A stretch of DNA of 64,000 nucleotides from Oscillospiraceae bacterium. GTDB lineage: Bacteria; Bacillota; Clostridia; Oscillospirales; Acutalibacteraceae. The stretch is taken from positions 22,167-86,166 of the forward strand of contig SVPH01000007.1 in NCBI GenBank assembly GCA_015065965.1. Direction: 5' to 3'. This document shows positions 26,638 through 36,070 of this stretch, piece by piece; positions within the stretch are counted from its first letter, which is position 1, and the number at the start of each line of letters is the position of its first letter. The position numbers and the translations under genes are program-made. A model generated the notes under the pieces. That model worked only from the letters and a program-made list of their open reading frames with translations, did not search any database and was not told the DNA's origin.

Positions 26638-28299
26638 TTGGATAATAAAAAACTTGCGGAACTTCTTTTTCCTCAAATTGATAAAACACCCGATTATTAT
26701 GAGGAACTTTATCCCGAAAGAGGTCTTGCAGAGGGTGCAAGGGTAACCCGTTTTGCTCCTTCTCCTACAGGCTATCTTCATATCGGCGGTCTTTTCGGCG
26801 CACTTGTCGATGTGCTGACCGCTCAGTCAACAGGCGGCGTTTCATACCTCAGAATTGAGGATACCGATAAAAAACGTGAAATTGATGACGGTGTATCCGC
26901 TATTATCAACGGTTTTGATTACTTCGGCGTTGAGTTCAATGAAGGCGTAACGGGTTTTGGCACAGAAAAAGGCGCATACGGTCCATACACCCAAAGCCAG
27001 CGTGCAGAGATTTATCAGACAGTTGCAAAGAGCCTTGTTGAAAAGGGTCTTGCATACCCTTGCTTCTGCACCGCAGATGAACTTTCAGAACTGCGCAAAG
27101 AGCAGGAACAGGGCGATGCGCTTATTTGGGGCTACTTCGGCAAATGGGCGAAGTGCCGCGACCTTACATTCGAACAGATTGAAAAGAATATTGCTGACGG
27201 CAAACCCTGGGTTCTTCGTTTGCGTTCAGAGGGTAATGAAGATAAAAAAATCATGTTTGACGATGTTATCAGAGGCAAGATTGAAATGCCTGCTAACATA
27301 ATTGACGAGGTTCTTCTCAAATCAGACGGAATTCCCACATATCATTTTGCCCATGCGTGCGATGACCATTTTATGAGGACAACCCATGTTATCCGCGGTG
27401 AAGAATGGATATCATCAGTTCCCAAGCATATCGAACTTTTCAAGGCTTGCGGATACAAAGTTCCCAAGTATGCTCATACACCGCAGGTTCTTAAAATTGA
27501 TGAGGAAACAGGCGATAAGCGTAAACTTTCAAAGAGAAAAGACCCTGAAGCAGCAGTCAGTTATTTTGTTGAGGGTGGCTTCCCCAAGGAGAGTGTGCTT
27601 GAATACCTGCTCACTCTCATCAACTCAAACTTTGAGGATTGGCGCAGAGCAAATCCCAAGGAGGATATTTCAAAGTTCCCCTTCAACCTCAAAAAGATGA
27701 GTGCGAGCGGATGTCTTTTCGATCTTGTAAAACTTAACGACGTAAGCAAGAATGTTATCTCCGTTATGAGCGCACAGCAGGTTTATGATAACATTGCGGA
27801 ATGGGCAAAGGACAATGACCCCGAATTTTACGCAATCTTTACCGCAAACCCTGAGTATTCAACCGCTGCCGTCAATATTGACAGGGAGAATCCCAAACCC
27901 CGTAAGGATATTGCAAAGTGGAGCGAAGTTAAGGATTATTTCTCATATCTCTATAACGAACTCTATACCGCGGATTACACTCTGCCGGAGAATGTTTCAA
28001 ACGCAGATGCCGCCGCGATAATTGAAAAATACATCGGCGAGTTCTCACTTGCAGATGATAAAGATCAATGGTTTGCAAGAATCAAGGATATGTGCGAACC
28101 TCTCGGCTTTACACCGAATGTTAAGGAATACAAAAAGAATCCCGATGCATTCAAAGGTCATGTCGGCGATGTTTCAACAGTTATCAGAATTGCGCTTACT
28201 TCACGCAGAAACACACCTGACCTTTATTCAATAATGAATCTTCTCGGAGAAGATGAAATAAAAGCAAGGCTTAACGAAGCCTTAAATACTTGGAAATAA
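26638..28299 (+). CDS. gltX: Glutamyl-tRNA synthetase
   Basis: Charges tRNA-Glu. It is class I with the HIGH motif as Y-L-H-I-G-G near residue 47 and the KMSKS loop as K-L-S-K-R-K near 295. The 553 residues exceed the common 460-490, as in some Clostridia. TTG at 26638 is the start, with AGGAG 9 bases upstream. It is followed after 22 bases by glnS, so both glutamate- and glutamine-charging enzymes come from one transcript. Confidence 0.95.
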   Translation: MDNKKLAELLFPQIDKTPDYYEELYPERGLAEGARVTRFAPSPTGYLHIGGLFGALVDVLTAQSTGGVSYLRIEDTDKKREIDDGVSAIINGFDYFGVEFNEGVTGFGTEKGAYGPYTQSQRAEIYQTVAKSLVEKGLAYPCFCTADELSELRKEQEQGDALIWGYFGKWAKCRDLTFEQIEKNIADGKPWVLRLRSEGNEDKKIMFDDVIRGKIEMPANIIDEVLLKSDGIPTYHFAHACDDHFMRTTHVIRGEEWISSVPKHIELFKACGYKVPKYAHTPQVLKIDEETGDKRKLSKRKDPEAAVSYFVEGGFPKESVLEYLLTLINSNFEDWRRANPKEDISKFPFNLKKMSASGCLFDLVKLNDVSKNVISVMSAQQVYDNIAEWAKDNDPEFYAIFTANPEYSTAAVNIDRENPKPRKDIAKWSEVKDYFSYLYNELYTADYTLPENVSNADAAAIIEKYIGEFSLADDKDQWFARIKDMCEPLGFTPNVKEYKKNPDAFKGHVGDVSTVIRIALTSRRNTPDLYSIMNLLGEDEIKARLNEALNTWK

Positions 28300-28321
28300 A
28301 CACTGAAAGGACAGAAAAACA

Positions 28322-29977
28322 ATGGACGAAATCAATACCACCTCCAATTTTATATATGACTTCATTGACGAAGATCTTGCAAACGGCGTGAATACCCGTA
28401 TTCAGACCCGTTTTCCGCCTGAACCCAACGGTTATCTTCATATCGGCCATGCAAAGGCTATCTGCATTGACTTCAGCACTGCGGAAAAATACGGCGGCGA
28501 ATGCAACCTGCGTCTTGACGATACCAACCCTTCAAAGGAAGATGTTGAGTATGTTGACGCAATCAAAGAGGATATCGAATGGCTCGGCTATAAGTGGAAC
28601 AAAGTTCTTTATGCTTCAAGTTATTTTGATTTCATTTATGAATGTGCAATTAAACTTATCAAGAAGGGTAAGGCTTATGTCTGCGATCTTTCAGCCGATG
28701 AAATCAGAGAATACAGAGGAACTCTTACCGAACCCGGTAAGAACAGCCCCTACCGTGAGCGTTCAATTGAAGAAAATCTTGACCTTTTTGCAAGAATGAC
28801 AAACGGCGAATTTGCCGACGGTGAAAGAACACTCCGAGCAAAGATTGATATGGCATCGCCCAATATCAATATGCGTGACCCCGTTATTTACAGAATTGCT
28901 CATGTTTCACATCACCAGACAGGCGATAAATGGTGCGTTTACCCCATGTATGACTTTGCACATCCTCTTTCGGATGCAAGGGAAGGCGTAACCTATTCGC
29001 TCTGTTCGCTTGAGTTTGAAAACCACAGACCTCTTTATGACTGGTTCATTAAAGAAATCGGCTTTGAAGAGCCTCCCAGACAGATTGAGTTTGCCCGCCT
29101 TAACCTTAATTACTGCGTAACAAGCAAGAGATACAACCTTGCAATGGTTCAGAACGGCACCGTTGACGGTTGGGATGACCCCAGAATGATTACTCTCAGC
29201 GGTATGAGAAGAAGAGGCTATCCTGCAGCGGCTGTGCGTGATTTCATAACCCGCATCGGCGTTTCAAAAGCAGACAGCGTTATTGATTACGGTTTGCTTG
29301 AAGCCTGCGTAAGAGATAACCTTAACGAAAATGCGCCCAGAGCAATGGCTGTTCTCAGACCTCTCAAGGTTGTTATCGATAATTATCCCGAAGGACAGAG
29401 CGAAGAAATAGAGGTTGAAATCAACCCCCTTAAGCCCGAACTCGGAAAAAGAACAGTTCATTTCTCAAGAGAAATCTTCGTTGAGCGTGATGACTTTATG
29501 ATTGAGCCTCCCAAAAAGTATTTCAGGCTTTATCCCGGCAACGAAGTACGTCTTAAGAGTGCATACCTTGTAACCTGCAACAGTTGGGAAACCGACGAAA
29601 ACGGCGAGGTTACCTGCCTGCATTGCACTTATGACCCTGCATCAAAGGGCGGCGAAGCTCCCGACGGAAGAAAGGTCAGAGGTACAATTCATTGGGTCAG
29701 CGCTTCGGACAGCGCTCCCTGTGAAATCCGTCTTTATGACCGTCTTTTCAATGCTGAAAATCCCATGGTTGACGGCAAGGAGAATTATCTTGACCATCTT
29801 AATCCCAACTCACTTGAAATCCTCACGGGATGTCTTGTTGAGGGCGGACTCAGAGATTCAAAGTGCGGCGATACCTTCCAGTTTATGCGTCAGGGCTATT
29901 TTTGCGTTGATAAAACATCAACAGACGGCAAACTTGTTTTCAACCGCACGGTTGCTCTTAATTCCTCATGGAAATAA
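28322..29977 (+). CDS. glnS: Glutaminyl-tRNA synthetase
   Basis: Directly charges tRNA-Gln. Class I, with Y-L-H-I-G-H-A-K near residues 40-47 and the KMSKS-equivalent V-T-S-K-R-Y near 265. The C-terminal beta-barrel anticodon-binding region occupies about 340-551. The family starts F-P-P-E-P-N-G as here. Most Firmicutes lack GlnS and use the Glu-tRNA amidotransferase, so its presence points to a lineage that acquired it. AAAGGACAG lies upstream. It is co-transcribed with gltX. Confidence 0.96.
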   Translation: MDEINTTSNFIYDFIDEDLANGVNTRIQTRFPPEPNGYLHIGHAKAICIDFSTAEKYGGECNLRLDDTNPSKEDVEYVDAIKEDIEWLGYKWNKVLYASSYFDFIYECAIKLIKKGKAYVCDLSADEIREYRGTLTEPGKNSPYRERSIEENLDLFARMTNGEFADGERTLRAKIDMASPNINMRDPVIYRIAHVSHHQTGDKWCVYPMYDFAHPLSDAREGVTYSLCSLEFENHRPLYDWFIKEIGFEEPPRQIEFARLNLNYCVTSKRYNLAMVQNGTVDGWDDPRMITLSGMRRRGYPAAAVRDFITRIGVSKADSVIDYGLLEACVRDNLNENAPRAMAVLRPLKVVIDNYPEGQSEEIEVEINPLKPELGKRTVHFSREIFVERDDFMIEPPKKYFRLYPGNEVRLKSAYLVTCNSWETDENGEVTCLHCTYDPASKGGEAPDGRKVRGTIHWVSASDSAPCEIRLYDRLFNAENPMVDGKENYLDHLNPNSLEILTGCLVEGGLRDSKCGDTFQFMRQGYFCVDKTSTDGKLVFNRTVALNSSWK

Positions 29978-29994
29978 TGAAAGGATAGTTTAAA

Positions 29995-30618
29995 ATGAAA
30001 GTTCTTTACAGAATTGTCAATGCGCTTCTTGCGGCGGCAATGTTCCCCGTTATAATTTTTGTGGACTTTATTGCGTTCCGCCTTTCAACACCTTTGGTTG
30101 ATACGGTAGGTCTTCAGGAATCGTTTTCAATTAAATTTATTATTGATGTTATTACCGGTAAAGAAGCCTTTTGGTATGAAATGATTTTCAAAAACGGTTC
30201 GGGCACCTTTACATGGCCCGTAGCCCTTAACCCGATAAAGGGCAGGCTGATTGCGTTTGCAGTCTGCTTTGTGCTGATTGTTCTTATTGCCCTTTTCATT
30301 ATCATTTGGTCAATATTCAGCAACAAGCGTATACCCATCCTTGCGGCAAGCATTGCAGGTCTTATTGCAACAATTGTTATGATTGCATGTTTCAATTCGG
30401 CAGCATCTCTCTTTGTGGACGGCACAATTAATATTGTTAATGTGTTTTCAACAAACTGGATTGTTTCTCTGCTCGGAAATGCGGTTACAACAGACGGACT
30501 TATTCTCGGCGGATTCCACAACGGTGTATTGTTCCTGTTTATAGGTTTGCTTGTCTGGACAGGTGCATATTACCTTGTTGAACTTGGCGAAACCAAAGAA
30601 GAAAAAGCAAAAATTTAA
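29995..30618 (+). CDS. Membrane protein of unknown function
   Basis: A 207-residue hydrophobic protein with four or five predicted membrane segments (about 8-28, 83-107, 113-135 and 175-197). I do not recognise a family. GAAAGGATAG precedes ATG at 29995. It lies 17 bases after glnS and 12 bases before the GH127 gene, so it is likely in the same transcript. Confidence 0.8.
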   Translation: MKVLYRIVNALLAAAMFPVIIFVDFIAFRLSTPLVDTVGLQESFSIKFIIDVITGKEAFWYEMIFKNGSGTFTWPVALNPIKGRLIAFAVCFVLIVLIALFIIIWSIFSNKRIPILAASIAGLIATIVMIACFNSAASLFVDGTINIVNVFSTNWIVSLLGNAVTTDGLILGGFHNGVLFLFIGLLVWTGAYYLVELGETKEEKAKI

Positions 30619-30630
30619 TGAGGTGATAAC

Positions 30631-32460
30631 GTGAAAAGCGTTACATTTGATAAAATTAACCTCGGCGGTTTTTGGAAAAACAGATTTGATATAAATAAAA
30701 CCGCAACAATACCCATGGTATATGACCGTTTTTCGGATACAGGCAGATTTGATGCTTTCAAGTTTGAGTGGAAAGATGGCGACCCGAACAGACCTCATAT
30801 TTTTTGGGATTCCGATGTTGCAAAGTGGATTGAAGCGGTTGCTTATACAATCACCAAAACACCTGACAAGGAACTTGAGGCAATTGTTGACGGCGTTGTT
30901 GACCTTATTGAAAAGAACCGTGACGAAAGCGGATATTTTAATATTTATTTCACTGTCTGTGAGCCGGATAACCGCTTTACTAACCGCATGGCGCATGAAC
31001 TTTACTGCGCAGGCCATCTTACAGAGGCGGCGATTGCTTACTATAACGCAACGGGCAAGGATAAATTTCTGCGCCTGATGTGCGATTATATGGATTATAT
31101 CGAAAAGGTGTTCATAATTGAAGATTCTGCTGAGTTCAGCACTCCCGGCCATGAAGAAATAGAACTTGCGCTGGTTAAACTTTATGACTGCACAGGCAAT
31201 GAGAAATATCTTAAAATGAGCAGCCATTTTGTTGAAACAAGAGGAACATCAGAAAAAGACGAGAACAGCCCATATTATATCAGCCATGCTTATGACCAGA
31301 CCCATAAACCCGTGCGTGAGCAGGAAAGGGCAATCGGTCACAGCGTAAGAGCAACCTATCTCTACTGTGCTATGGCTGACCTTGCGTTAAGGCTCAATGA
31401 CAAAACTCTTTATGATGCCTGCAGACGTCTTTTTATGAGCATTGCCGAAAAGCAGATGTATATAACAGGCGGTATAGGCTCAACACATTACGGTGAGCGC
31501 TTTACTGAGGATTATCATTTGCCCAATGATGTTGCTTATTCCGAAACATGTGCATCTATCGGCCTTGCGCTTTTTGCAAGAAGAATGAGCCTTATTGAGC
31601 CCGATTCGATTTATGCCGATATTGCCGAAACTGCGATTTATAACTGTGCGCTTGCAGGTGTTTCTCTCAGCGGCAAAGCGTTCTTCTATGTAAATCCGCT
31701 TGAAATTAATGTTGAAAGACGAAGAAGAAACAAGGAATTTTTTCAGCATAATATCAGCGGCTTTGATATTACGCAGCGTGTGGAAGTTTTTGACTGTTCC
31801 TGCTGCCCTCCGAACATTGCAAGAATGATTGCTTCAATCGGTGATTTTCTCTATACATATAATAATGATACAGTTTTTGTTCATCATTATTTTAAGTCCG
31901 ATGCGGAATTTGACGGAATAAAGATTGTTCAGAACACCGAGTATCCGAATAACGGAGCGGTAAAACTGAATGTAAAGGGCATGAAGGGTAAAACGATTGC
32001 GGTCAGAATACCTTCATGGGCGGAGAATTACAGTATCGGCGCAGAAGTCGCAAAAACAGAAAAAGGCTATGCATATATCGCAATTGATTGCGATGAGGCG
32101 GAAATCTGCCTTGATTTTGCAATGGAATGCCGCCTTGTTGCCGCAAATCCCGAAATTGAATCAGATGCAGGCAGAGTTGCTCTTTGCAGAGGACCTCTTG
32201 TTTATTGCGCAGAAAGAATTGATAACGGAATTGCTCTCAACAACCTCAGCATTTCTGCAGACCTCAATGCCGAAATTTTATTTAACGAAGAGATGCAGGC
32301 ATATACCGTTGAAACTGACGGATTTGAGGATGGCGTATTTGATTCGCTTTACCGTACATACCGTCCCGATTTCAATTCAAGAAGAATAAAATTCATTCCG
32401 TATTTTGCTTTTGCAAACAGAGGCGAAAGCGATATGCTGGTTTGGGTGAGAATAAAATAA
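30631..32460 (+). CDS. Glycoside hydrolase family 127, beta-L-arabinofuranosidase type
   Basis: Cytoplasmic enzyme of the DUF1680/GH127 family, known for removing beta-L-arabinofuranose from plant hydroxyproline-rich glycans. The 609 residues lack a signal peptide. The zinc-thiolate catalytic site of this family is visible: E305 and C307 in S-E-T-C-A-S, and C391-C392 in D-C-S-C-C-P-P-N. The expected (alpha/alpha)6 barrel would lie between residues about 10 and 400. The start is GTG at 30631, with GAGGTGA upstream. Related families such as GH146 share the fold, so the exact specificity is inferred. Confidence 0.9.
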   Translation: MKSVTFDKINLGGFWKNRFDINKTATIPMVYDRFSDTGRFDAFKFEWKDGDPNRPHIFWDSDVAKWIEAVAYTITKTPDKELEAIVDGVVDLIEKNRDESGYFNIYFTVCEPDNRFTNRMAHELYCAGHLTEAAIAYYNATGKDKFLRLMCDYMDYIEKVFIIEDSAEFSTPGHEEIELALVKLYDCTGNEKYLKMSSHFVETRGTSEKDENSPYYISHAYDQTHKPVREQERAIGHSVRATYLYCAMADLALRLNDKTLYDACRRLFMSIAEKQMYITGGIGSTHYGERFTEDYHLPNDVAYSETCASIGLALFARRMSLIEPDSIYADIAETAIYNCALAGVSLSGKAFFYVNPLEINVERRRRNKEFFQHNISGFDITQRVEVFDCSCCPPNIARMIASIGDFLYTYNNDTVFVHHYFKSDAEFDGIKIVQNTEYPNNGAVKLNVKGMKGKTIAVRIPSWAENYSIGAEVAKTEKGYAYIAIDCDEAEICLDFAMECRLVAANPEIESDAGRVALCRGPLVYCAERIDNGIALNNLSISADLNAEILFNEEMQAYTVETDGFEDGVFDSLYRTYRPDFNSRRIKFIPYFAFANRGESDMLVWVRIK

Positions 32461-32478
32461 TTCAATATGAATAAAAAC

Positions 32479-32544
32479 GCTCCTTTAAGGCAAAATAATT
32501 CCAAACGGAAATCATCTTCCATTGAATTTTTTGCAAAAAGGAGC
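32479..32544 (+). promoter_or_regulatory. Hairpin that could hide the ribosome site of the small lipoprotein
   Basis: GCTCCTTT (32479-32486) pairs with AAAGGAGC (32537-32544), and inner GCAAAAT can pair with ATTTTTTGC. The right arm contains the AAAGGAG ribosome site of the gene starting at 32551. Read-through transcripts from the GH127 gene would keep the site paired. Confidence 0.55.
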
Positions 32545-32550
32545 ATTTTT

Positions 32551-32799
32551 ATGAAAAGAATATCATTTGCAATTATTGCCGCGGTTATCCTTATATCGGT
32601 TGTTTTTGCAGCATGCAACGGCACTGAAACGGGCAAGGTTTCAGACACGCAGAATAATGACCCCGTACTGACAACTCTTGAAGATATGCTTACCGAGGCG
32701 ATGACAGATATGGAGAATATGTTTACCGACAATGTATCGGATACAAGCAGTTCTTCGGAGCACGATGCTTCATCGGCCAACACATCAACAACAGCATAA
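32551..32799 (+). CDS. Small lipoprotein of unknown function
   Basis: An 82-residue lipoprotein. ATG at 32551 follows AAAAAGGAG; an earlier in-frame ATG at 32467 has no site and would add 28 charged residues before the signal peptide. The lipobox is V-F-A-A-C, with Cys near residue 21. The mature part is acidic and ends in a low-complexity Ser/Asp/Thr tail. No domain is recognised. Confidence 0.75.
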   Translation: MKRISFAIIAAVILISVVFAACNGTETGKVSDTQNNDPVLTTLEDMLTEAMTDMENMFTDNVSDTSSSSEHDASSANTSTTA

Positions 32800-32838
32800 A
32801 AAGAGGACTCCGCATCAAGCCGATGCGGAGTCCTTTAC
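32800..32838. terminator. Bidirectional terminator
   Basis: A perfect 13-bp stem AGGACTCCGCATC / GATGCGGAGTCCT with an AAGCC loop. TTT follows on the plus side and a better TTTTTAT run on the minus side, so it ends both convergent lipoprotein transcripts. Confidence 0.92.
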
Positions 32839-32846
32839 GGTTTTAA

Positions 32847-33734
32847 TTAATATTTGATGTCTGAGAATGTTGCGTTTGTAACTGCAGCGCCGCTGCCGTT
32901 GATTGTTACAACTGCCTTAAGAGCAAGAGTTGCATCAAAAGCATATGAATACTTGATGTTTGTGATCTTGCCGTCTGCAACGGTAACTTCAACCTTTATG
33001 TTCTTGTAGTTTACGTTTGTATTGTTAACTGTGATTGCATTTGTGAAATCAGCAATACCTTCAACAACTTCTTCGTGTGTGATAAAGTCATTTGTGAATC
33101 TTGAAAGAGGAGTAGCGCCTGTCTTCTTGGGGTTTGTTGCGTTAGCAAGTGTGAACTTGTAAACGCCGTTTGCATATGAGAATGAACCAAGGTCGCTTTC
33201 TTTGAGAGATGTAGCCTTAATCTTGTAGTTATCGCTGAGATCATCTTTGGGGAAAGCACCCTTCTTTGTGCCTATACCGAGGAAACCGCCAACAACTGTG
33301 TCGAGGTTTGAGTTCTCATCGATTGCGCTGATGATGCCGTTAAGAATGCCTGTTGCACTGCCAACATCAATGGGGCTTGTGTACTCACAGTTTCTGTTGA
33401 AGTTATATTTGCCCTTTGCAGCCTTTGCTGTTTCAGCGTTAAGGAACTTAACGAAATCAGCCTTTGACATTTCAGCGTTTGCAACTGTTGTTTCACCTGC
33501 TGCAGTTGTTGTTTCGCCTGCTGCGGTTGTTTCATCTGCTGCAGTTGTTGTTTCGTCTGCTGCTGCAGTTGTTTCGTCTGTAACGGGTGCTGCTGTTGTT
33601 TCATCTGCAACGGGAGCATCTGTTGTTTCGTCTGCTACGGTTGTGGTTGTTGTTTCATTGTCTCCGTTATCGCCGCATGCTGCAAAAGCAAAGAGCATTG
33701 CAAAAGCGAGAAGAACAGCAAGAATCTTTTTCAT
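32847..33734 (-). CDS. Lipoprotein with a repetitive Thr/Ala/Glu linker
   Basis: A 295-residue surface lipoprotein. ATG at 33734 (M-K-K-I-L-A-V-L-L-A-F) follows AGGAGGAAAAA; the lipobox is F-A-F-A-A-C. Residues about 25-85 are a near-repeat linker of units such as D-E-T-T-A-A, after which comes a folded domain of about 200 residues without a motif I recognise. The C-terminal part has alternating Val/Ile/Thr strands. It is similar in style to the lipoprotein at 18663 but not clearly the same family. Confidence 0.85.
   Translation of the reverse strand: MKKILAVLLAFAMLFAFAACGDNGDNETTTTTVADETTDAPVADETTAAPVTDETTAAADETTTAADETTAAGETTTAAGETTVANAEMSKADFVKFLNAETAKAAKGKYNFNRNCEYTSPIDVGSATGILNGIISAIDENSNLDTVVGGFLGIGTKKGAFPKDDLSDNYKIKATSLKESDLGSFSYANGVYKFTLANATNPKKTGATPLSRFTNDFITHEEVVEGIADFTNAITVNNTNVNYKNIKVEVTVADGKITNIKYSYAFDATLALKAVVTINGSGAAVTNATFSDIKY
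33478..33660 (-). repeat. Imperfect tandem repeat inside the lipoprotein gene
   Basis: Repeated blocks of the type GTTGTTTC(A/G)TCTGC (plus-strand reading), 18-30 bases each, encoding the E-T-T-rich linker. Such a tract can expand or shrink in frame. Confidence 0.8.
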
Positions 33735-33791
33735 GGTTTTTCCTCCTGAAAATATGTTTTTTGTTTTTGCGCGCAAAACGCACACTACTTA

Positions 33792-33826
33792 ATTATAAAA
33801 ATACCTCATAATGAACATTTTGTCAA
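33792..33826 (-). promoter_or_regulatory. Promoter region of the repetitive lipoprotein
   Basis: On the minus strand TTGACA (complement of 33821-33826) is followed after 17 bases by TATTTT, with TATAAT slightly further on. In the leader, the 14-bp perfect palindrome TTTTGCGCGCAAAA (33765-33778) could be an operator. Confidence 0.5.
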
Positions 33827-33902
33827 GTATGAAAGTTTAAAACAGGTTTACAAAAATCAACCGTTGTTTTTATGAATATTTACATAAAGTTAATATTTAT
33901 GG

Positions 33903-33931
33903 GTGACATATTTAAAAAAATATGTTATAAT
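33903..33931 (+). promoter_or_regulatory. Promoter for the ExoIII-type nuclease gene
   Basis: GTGACA (33903-33908), 17-base spacer, TATAAT (33926-33931) with an extended TGT. Confidence 0.75.
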
Positions 33932-33962
33932 TACATTAATTATATAATGGAGGACTGTGCGC

Positions 33963-34727
33963 ATGGCAATCAAACGGTTTGTTTCATGGAATGTTAACGG
34001 AATAAGGGCTTGCCTTCAGAAGGATTTTTACGAGAGTTTTGCTGCTCTTGATGCGGATATCTTCTGCCTGCAGGAAACAAAGATGCAGGAGGGTCAGGCA
34101 GAACTTAATCTTGACGGGTACAGTCAGTTCTGGAATTATGCCGAAAAGAAGGGCTATTCCGGCACAGCCGTTTTTTCAAAAGAAGAGCCGGTTTCGGTTA
34201 CATACGGCATCGGAATCCCCGAGCACGATACTGAGGGCAGAGTCATTACGCTTGAATTTGAAAATTATTACTTTATAACCGTTTATGTTCCCAATGCGCG
34301 TGACGGGCTTGTAAGGCTTGATTACCGCATGGAGTGGGAAGATGCATTCAGAAAATATATATGCGCACTTGACGAAAAAAAGCCTGTTGTTTTTTGCGGC
34401 GACCTTAATGTTGCCCATAAAGAAATAGACCTTAAAAATCCGAAAACCAACCGCAGAAATCCCGGTTTTACCGACGAGGAAAGAGGCAAATTCAGCGATA
34501 TGCTGGCAAGCGGTTTTGTTGATTCTTTCAGATATTTTTATCCTGACCTTGAGGGAGCATACAGTTGGTGGTCATACCGCTTTTCCGCAAGGGCAAAGAA
34601 CGCAGGATGGAGAATTGATTACTTTATAGTTTCAGAGAAACTTAAAGAGCGCATGAAAGATGCGAAAATACACAATGAAATTTTCGGCTCGGACCACTGT
34701 CCGGTTGAACTTGAAATTGATGTGTGA
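33963..34727 (+). CDS. Exodeoxyribonuclease III / AP endonuclease
   Basis: Cuts DNA at abasic sites and trims 3' ends in base-excision repair (Xth/ExoA family). The 254 residues carry all family motifs: S-W-N-V-N-G-I-R, L-Q-E-T-K, G-D-L-N-V-A-H, W-W-S-Y-R, R-I-D-Y-F and G-S-D-H-C-P-V. ATG at 33963 is preferred because GGAGGA lies 8 bases upstream; the GTG at 33957 is too close to it. It would act after a uracil-DNA glycosylase such as the one at 4041. Confidence 0.97.
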   Translation: MAIKRFVSWNVNGIRACLQKDFYESFAALDADIFCLQETKMQEGQAELNLDGYSQFWNYAEKKGYSGTAVFSKEEPVSVTYGIGIPEHDTEGRVITLEFENYYFITVYVPNARDGLVRLDYRMEWEDAFRKYICALDEKKPVVFCGDLNVAHKEIDLKNPKTNRRNPGFTDEERGKFSDMLASGFVDSFRYFYPDLEGAYSWWSYRFSARAKNAGWRIDYFIVSEKLKERMKDAKIHNEIFGSDHCPVELEIDV

Positions 34728-34744
34728 TGAAGGAGAAATTAATT

Positions 34745-36040
34745 ATGAATTCAAAAACATTAAAAATTCTTTGCGCCGTTCTGGCAGTGGTTATGGCTGT
34801 TTCGGGTGTGGTTTTCTTTATGTCAACGCTTGACAAAGAGCCTTCTGCAAACATCGGCAGCGCAGAACCCGAAGTTTTTTCATATGAGCAGAGTGCTTAT
34901 ACAACAAACTCCGCTCTTTCCGTTAAAGGTGTAAACGGTGAAATCTATCTGCCCACGGATTTTGAAAATATTTATTATACCGCAACTCTTGACGGCAGCG
35001 TGAAATTCTTTGAGTATTCCGGCGGTCAGTTGTTTGCAAGCACGCTTGCTCCCAAACAGGTTAAAACAAGTATCAAAGCAAGCCGCATTTCAATCCCCGT
35101 AACGGTAAATTATATTGAAAAAGACGGCAAGGTATGCGGCTACGGCGTTTTCACATCGGATATGAGTGCGGATGTTGATGTTTATGCCTATGCTTTTGTT
35201 AAACTCACAATGAAGCCTGCAGGCTACGGCAGCGGTCACCTTCTCCTTGCCGATTTTGATAAGAACAACTTCTATAATGCGGAAAAACTTTATTCTGAAA
35301 TCTATAATTTCAATCTCGAAAGCGGTAAGGCTTCAACATATGTTTCAAATCACACAAGAATGATTGATTCAAACGGCACCTTCCGTCAGGACTGGACCTT
35401 GCTTACCGATGATTTCATCAAAAATCTCGGCGATGCAAAATATTTCCTTTCATCAAGATATTATAACGAGGACGATAAGGGTCAGAGAGCGGATGTTATG
35501 GTGCTCTCAAGTGCATACAAGCCTCAGATAGTTGTTGAAGATATCCTCGGTGTATGGTTTGTTAACGATGCAAACGGCATGCATTACCTTAAAAAGAACG
35601 AAAACGGCTTTGCAAACATGCTTAAAACGGGTGACGGCGAGATTGTTCTCACTCAGTTTGATGGAGATTGGAGCGCAGATTACCTTCAGTGCGGCAAGTA
35701 TCTTATAAACAAAAAGAGCCTTGTGATGGTTGACCTGTTCACAGGCGTATCACAGACTTTTAAAGGAATTAATATTGAATCGGCAGATGTATTTTCACTC
35801 AGTCCCGACGGCACAAAGGCTGTTTTTGCCTCATACGGCGAGGCAAACGCAAACGGAACGCTTATTCAGAGCGTTACCTACTGCACGGTTGACGGCTCGG
35901 CTGCTCCTGCTGTTTATACAGAACCCATGCTTTTCAGCGAAAGTTCAGGTTTTGTATGGCTTGATAACTCAAGCGTTATGAGCGTGCGTGCTCTTTCGGC
36001 AGACGGCGCAAAGGCAGGCTCGGTTTCATATACTTTCTGA
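34745..36040 (+). CDS. Exported or membrane-anchored protein of unknown function
   Basis: 431 residues, with an N-terminal hydrophobic segment (about 7-27) acting as a signal or anchor. The rest looks like a secreted, beta-rich protein. Near residue 355 the segment S-L-S-P-D-G-T-K-A-V-F-A resembles a TolB/WD40-like beta-propeller blade, but I cannot count a full propeller. ATG at 34745 follows AAGGAG. It lies 17 bases after the ExoIII gene and so is probably in the same transcript. Confidence 0.78.
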   Translation: MNSKTLKILCAVLAVVMAVSGVVFFMSTLDKEPSANIGSAEPEVFSYEQSAYTTNSALSVKGVNGEIYLPTDFENIYYTATLDGSVKFFEYSGGQLFASTLAPKQVKTSIKASRISIPVTVNYIEKDGKVCGYGVFTSDMSADVDVYAYAFVKLTMKPAGYGSGHLLLADFDKNNFYNAEKLYSEIYNFNLESGKASTYVSNHTRMIDSNGTFRQDWTLLTDDFIKNLGDAKYFLSSRYYNEDDKGQRADVMVLSSAYKPQIVVEDILGVWFVNDANGMHYLKKNENGFANMLKTGDGEIVLTQFDGDWSADYLQCGKYLINKKSLVMVDLFTGVSQTFKGINIESADVFSLSPDGTKAVFASYGEANANGTLIQSVTYCTVDGSAAPAVYTEPMLFSESSGFVWLDNSSVMSVRALSADGAKAGSVSYTF

Positions 36041-36041
36041 A

Positions 36042-36065
36042 TAAAAAAGCAGCCGAAAGGCTGCT
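36042..36065 (-). terminator. Terminator of the dCMP deaminase gene
   Basis: 7-bp stem AGCAGCC / GGCTGCT with a GAAA loop. On the minus strand it is followed by TTTTTTAT. The plus side lacks a T-tract. Confidence 0.85.
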
Positions 36066-36070
36066 CTCTG

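Noticed and set aside
30448..31227. A long open frame (259 codons) on the minus strand
   Set aside because: It runs opposite the GH127 gene and the membrane protein gene; codon use and composition fit an antisense shadow.
33478..33660. Short repeats that could suggest a CRISPR array
   Set aside because: The repeats are in frame inside a lipoprotein gene, have no unique spacers of constant length, and no cas genes are nearby.
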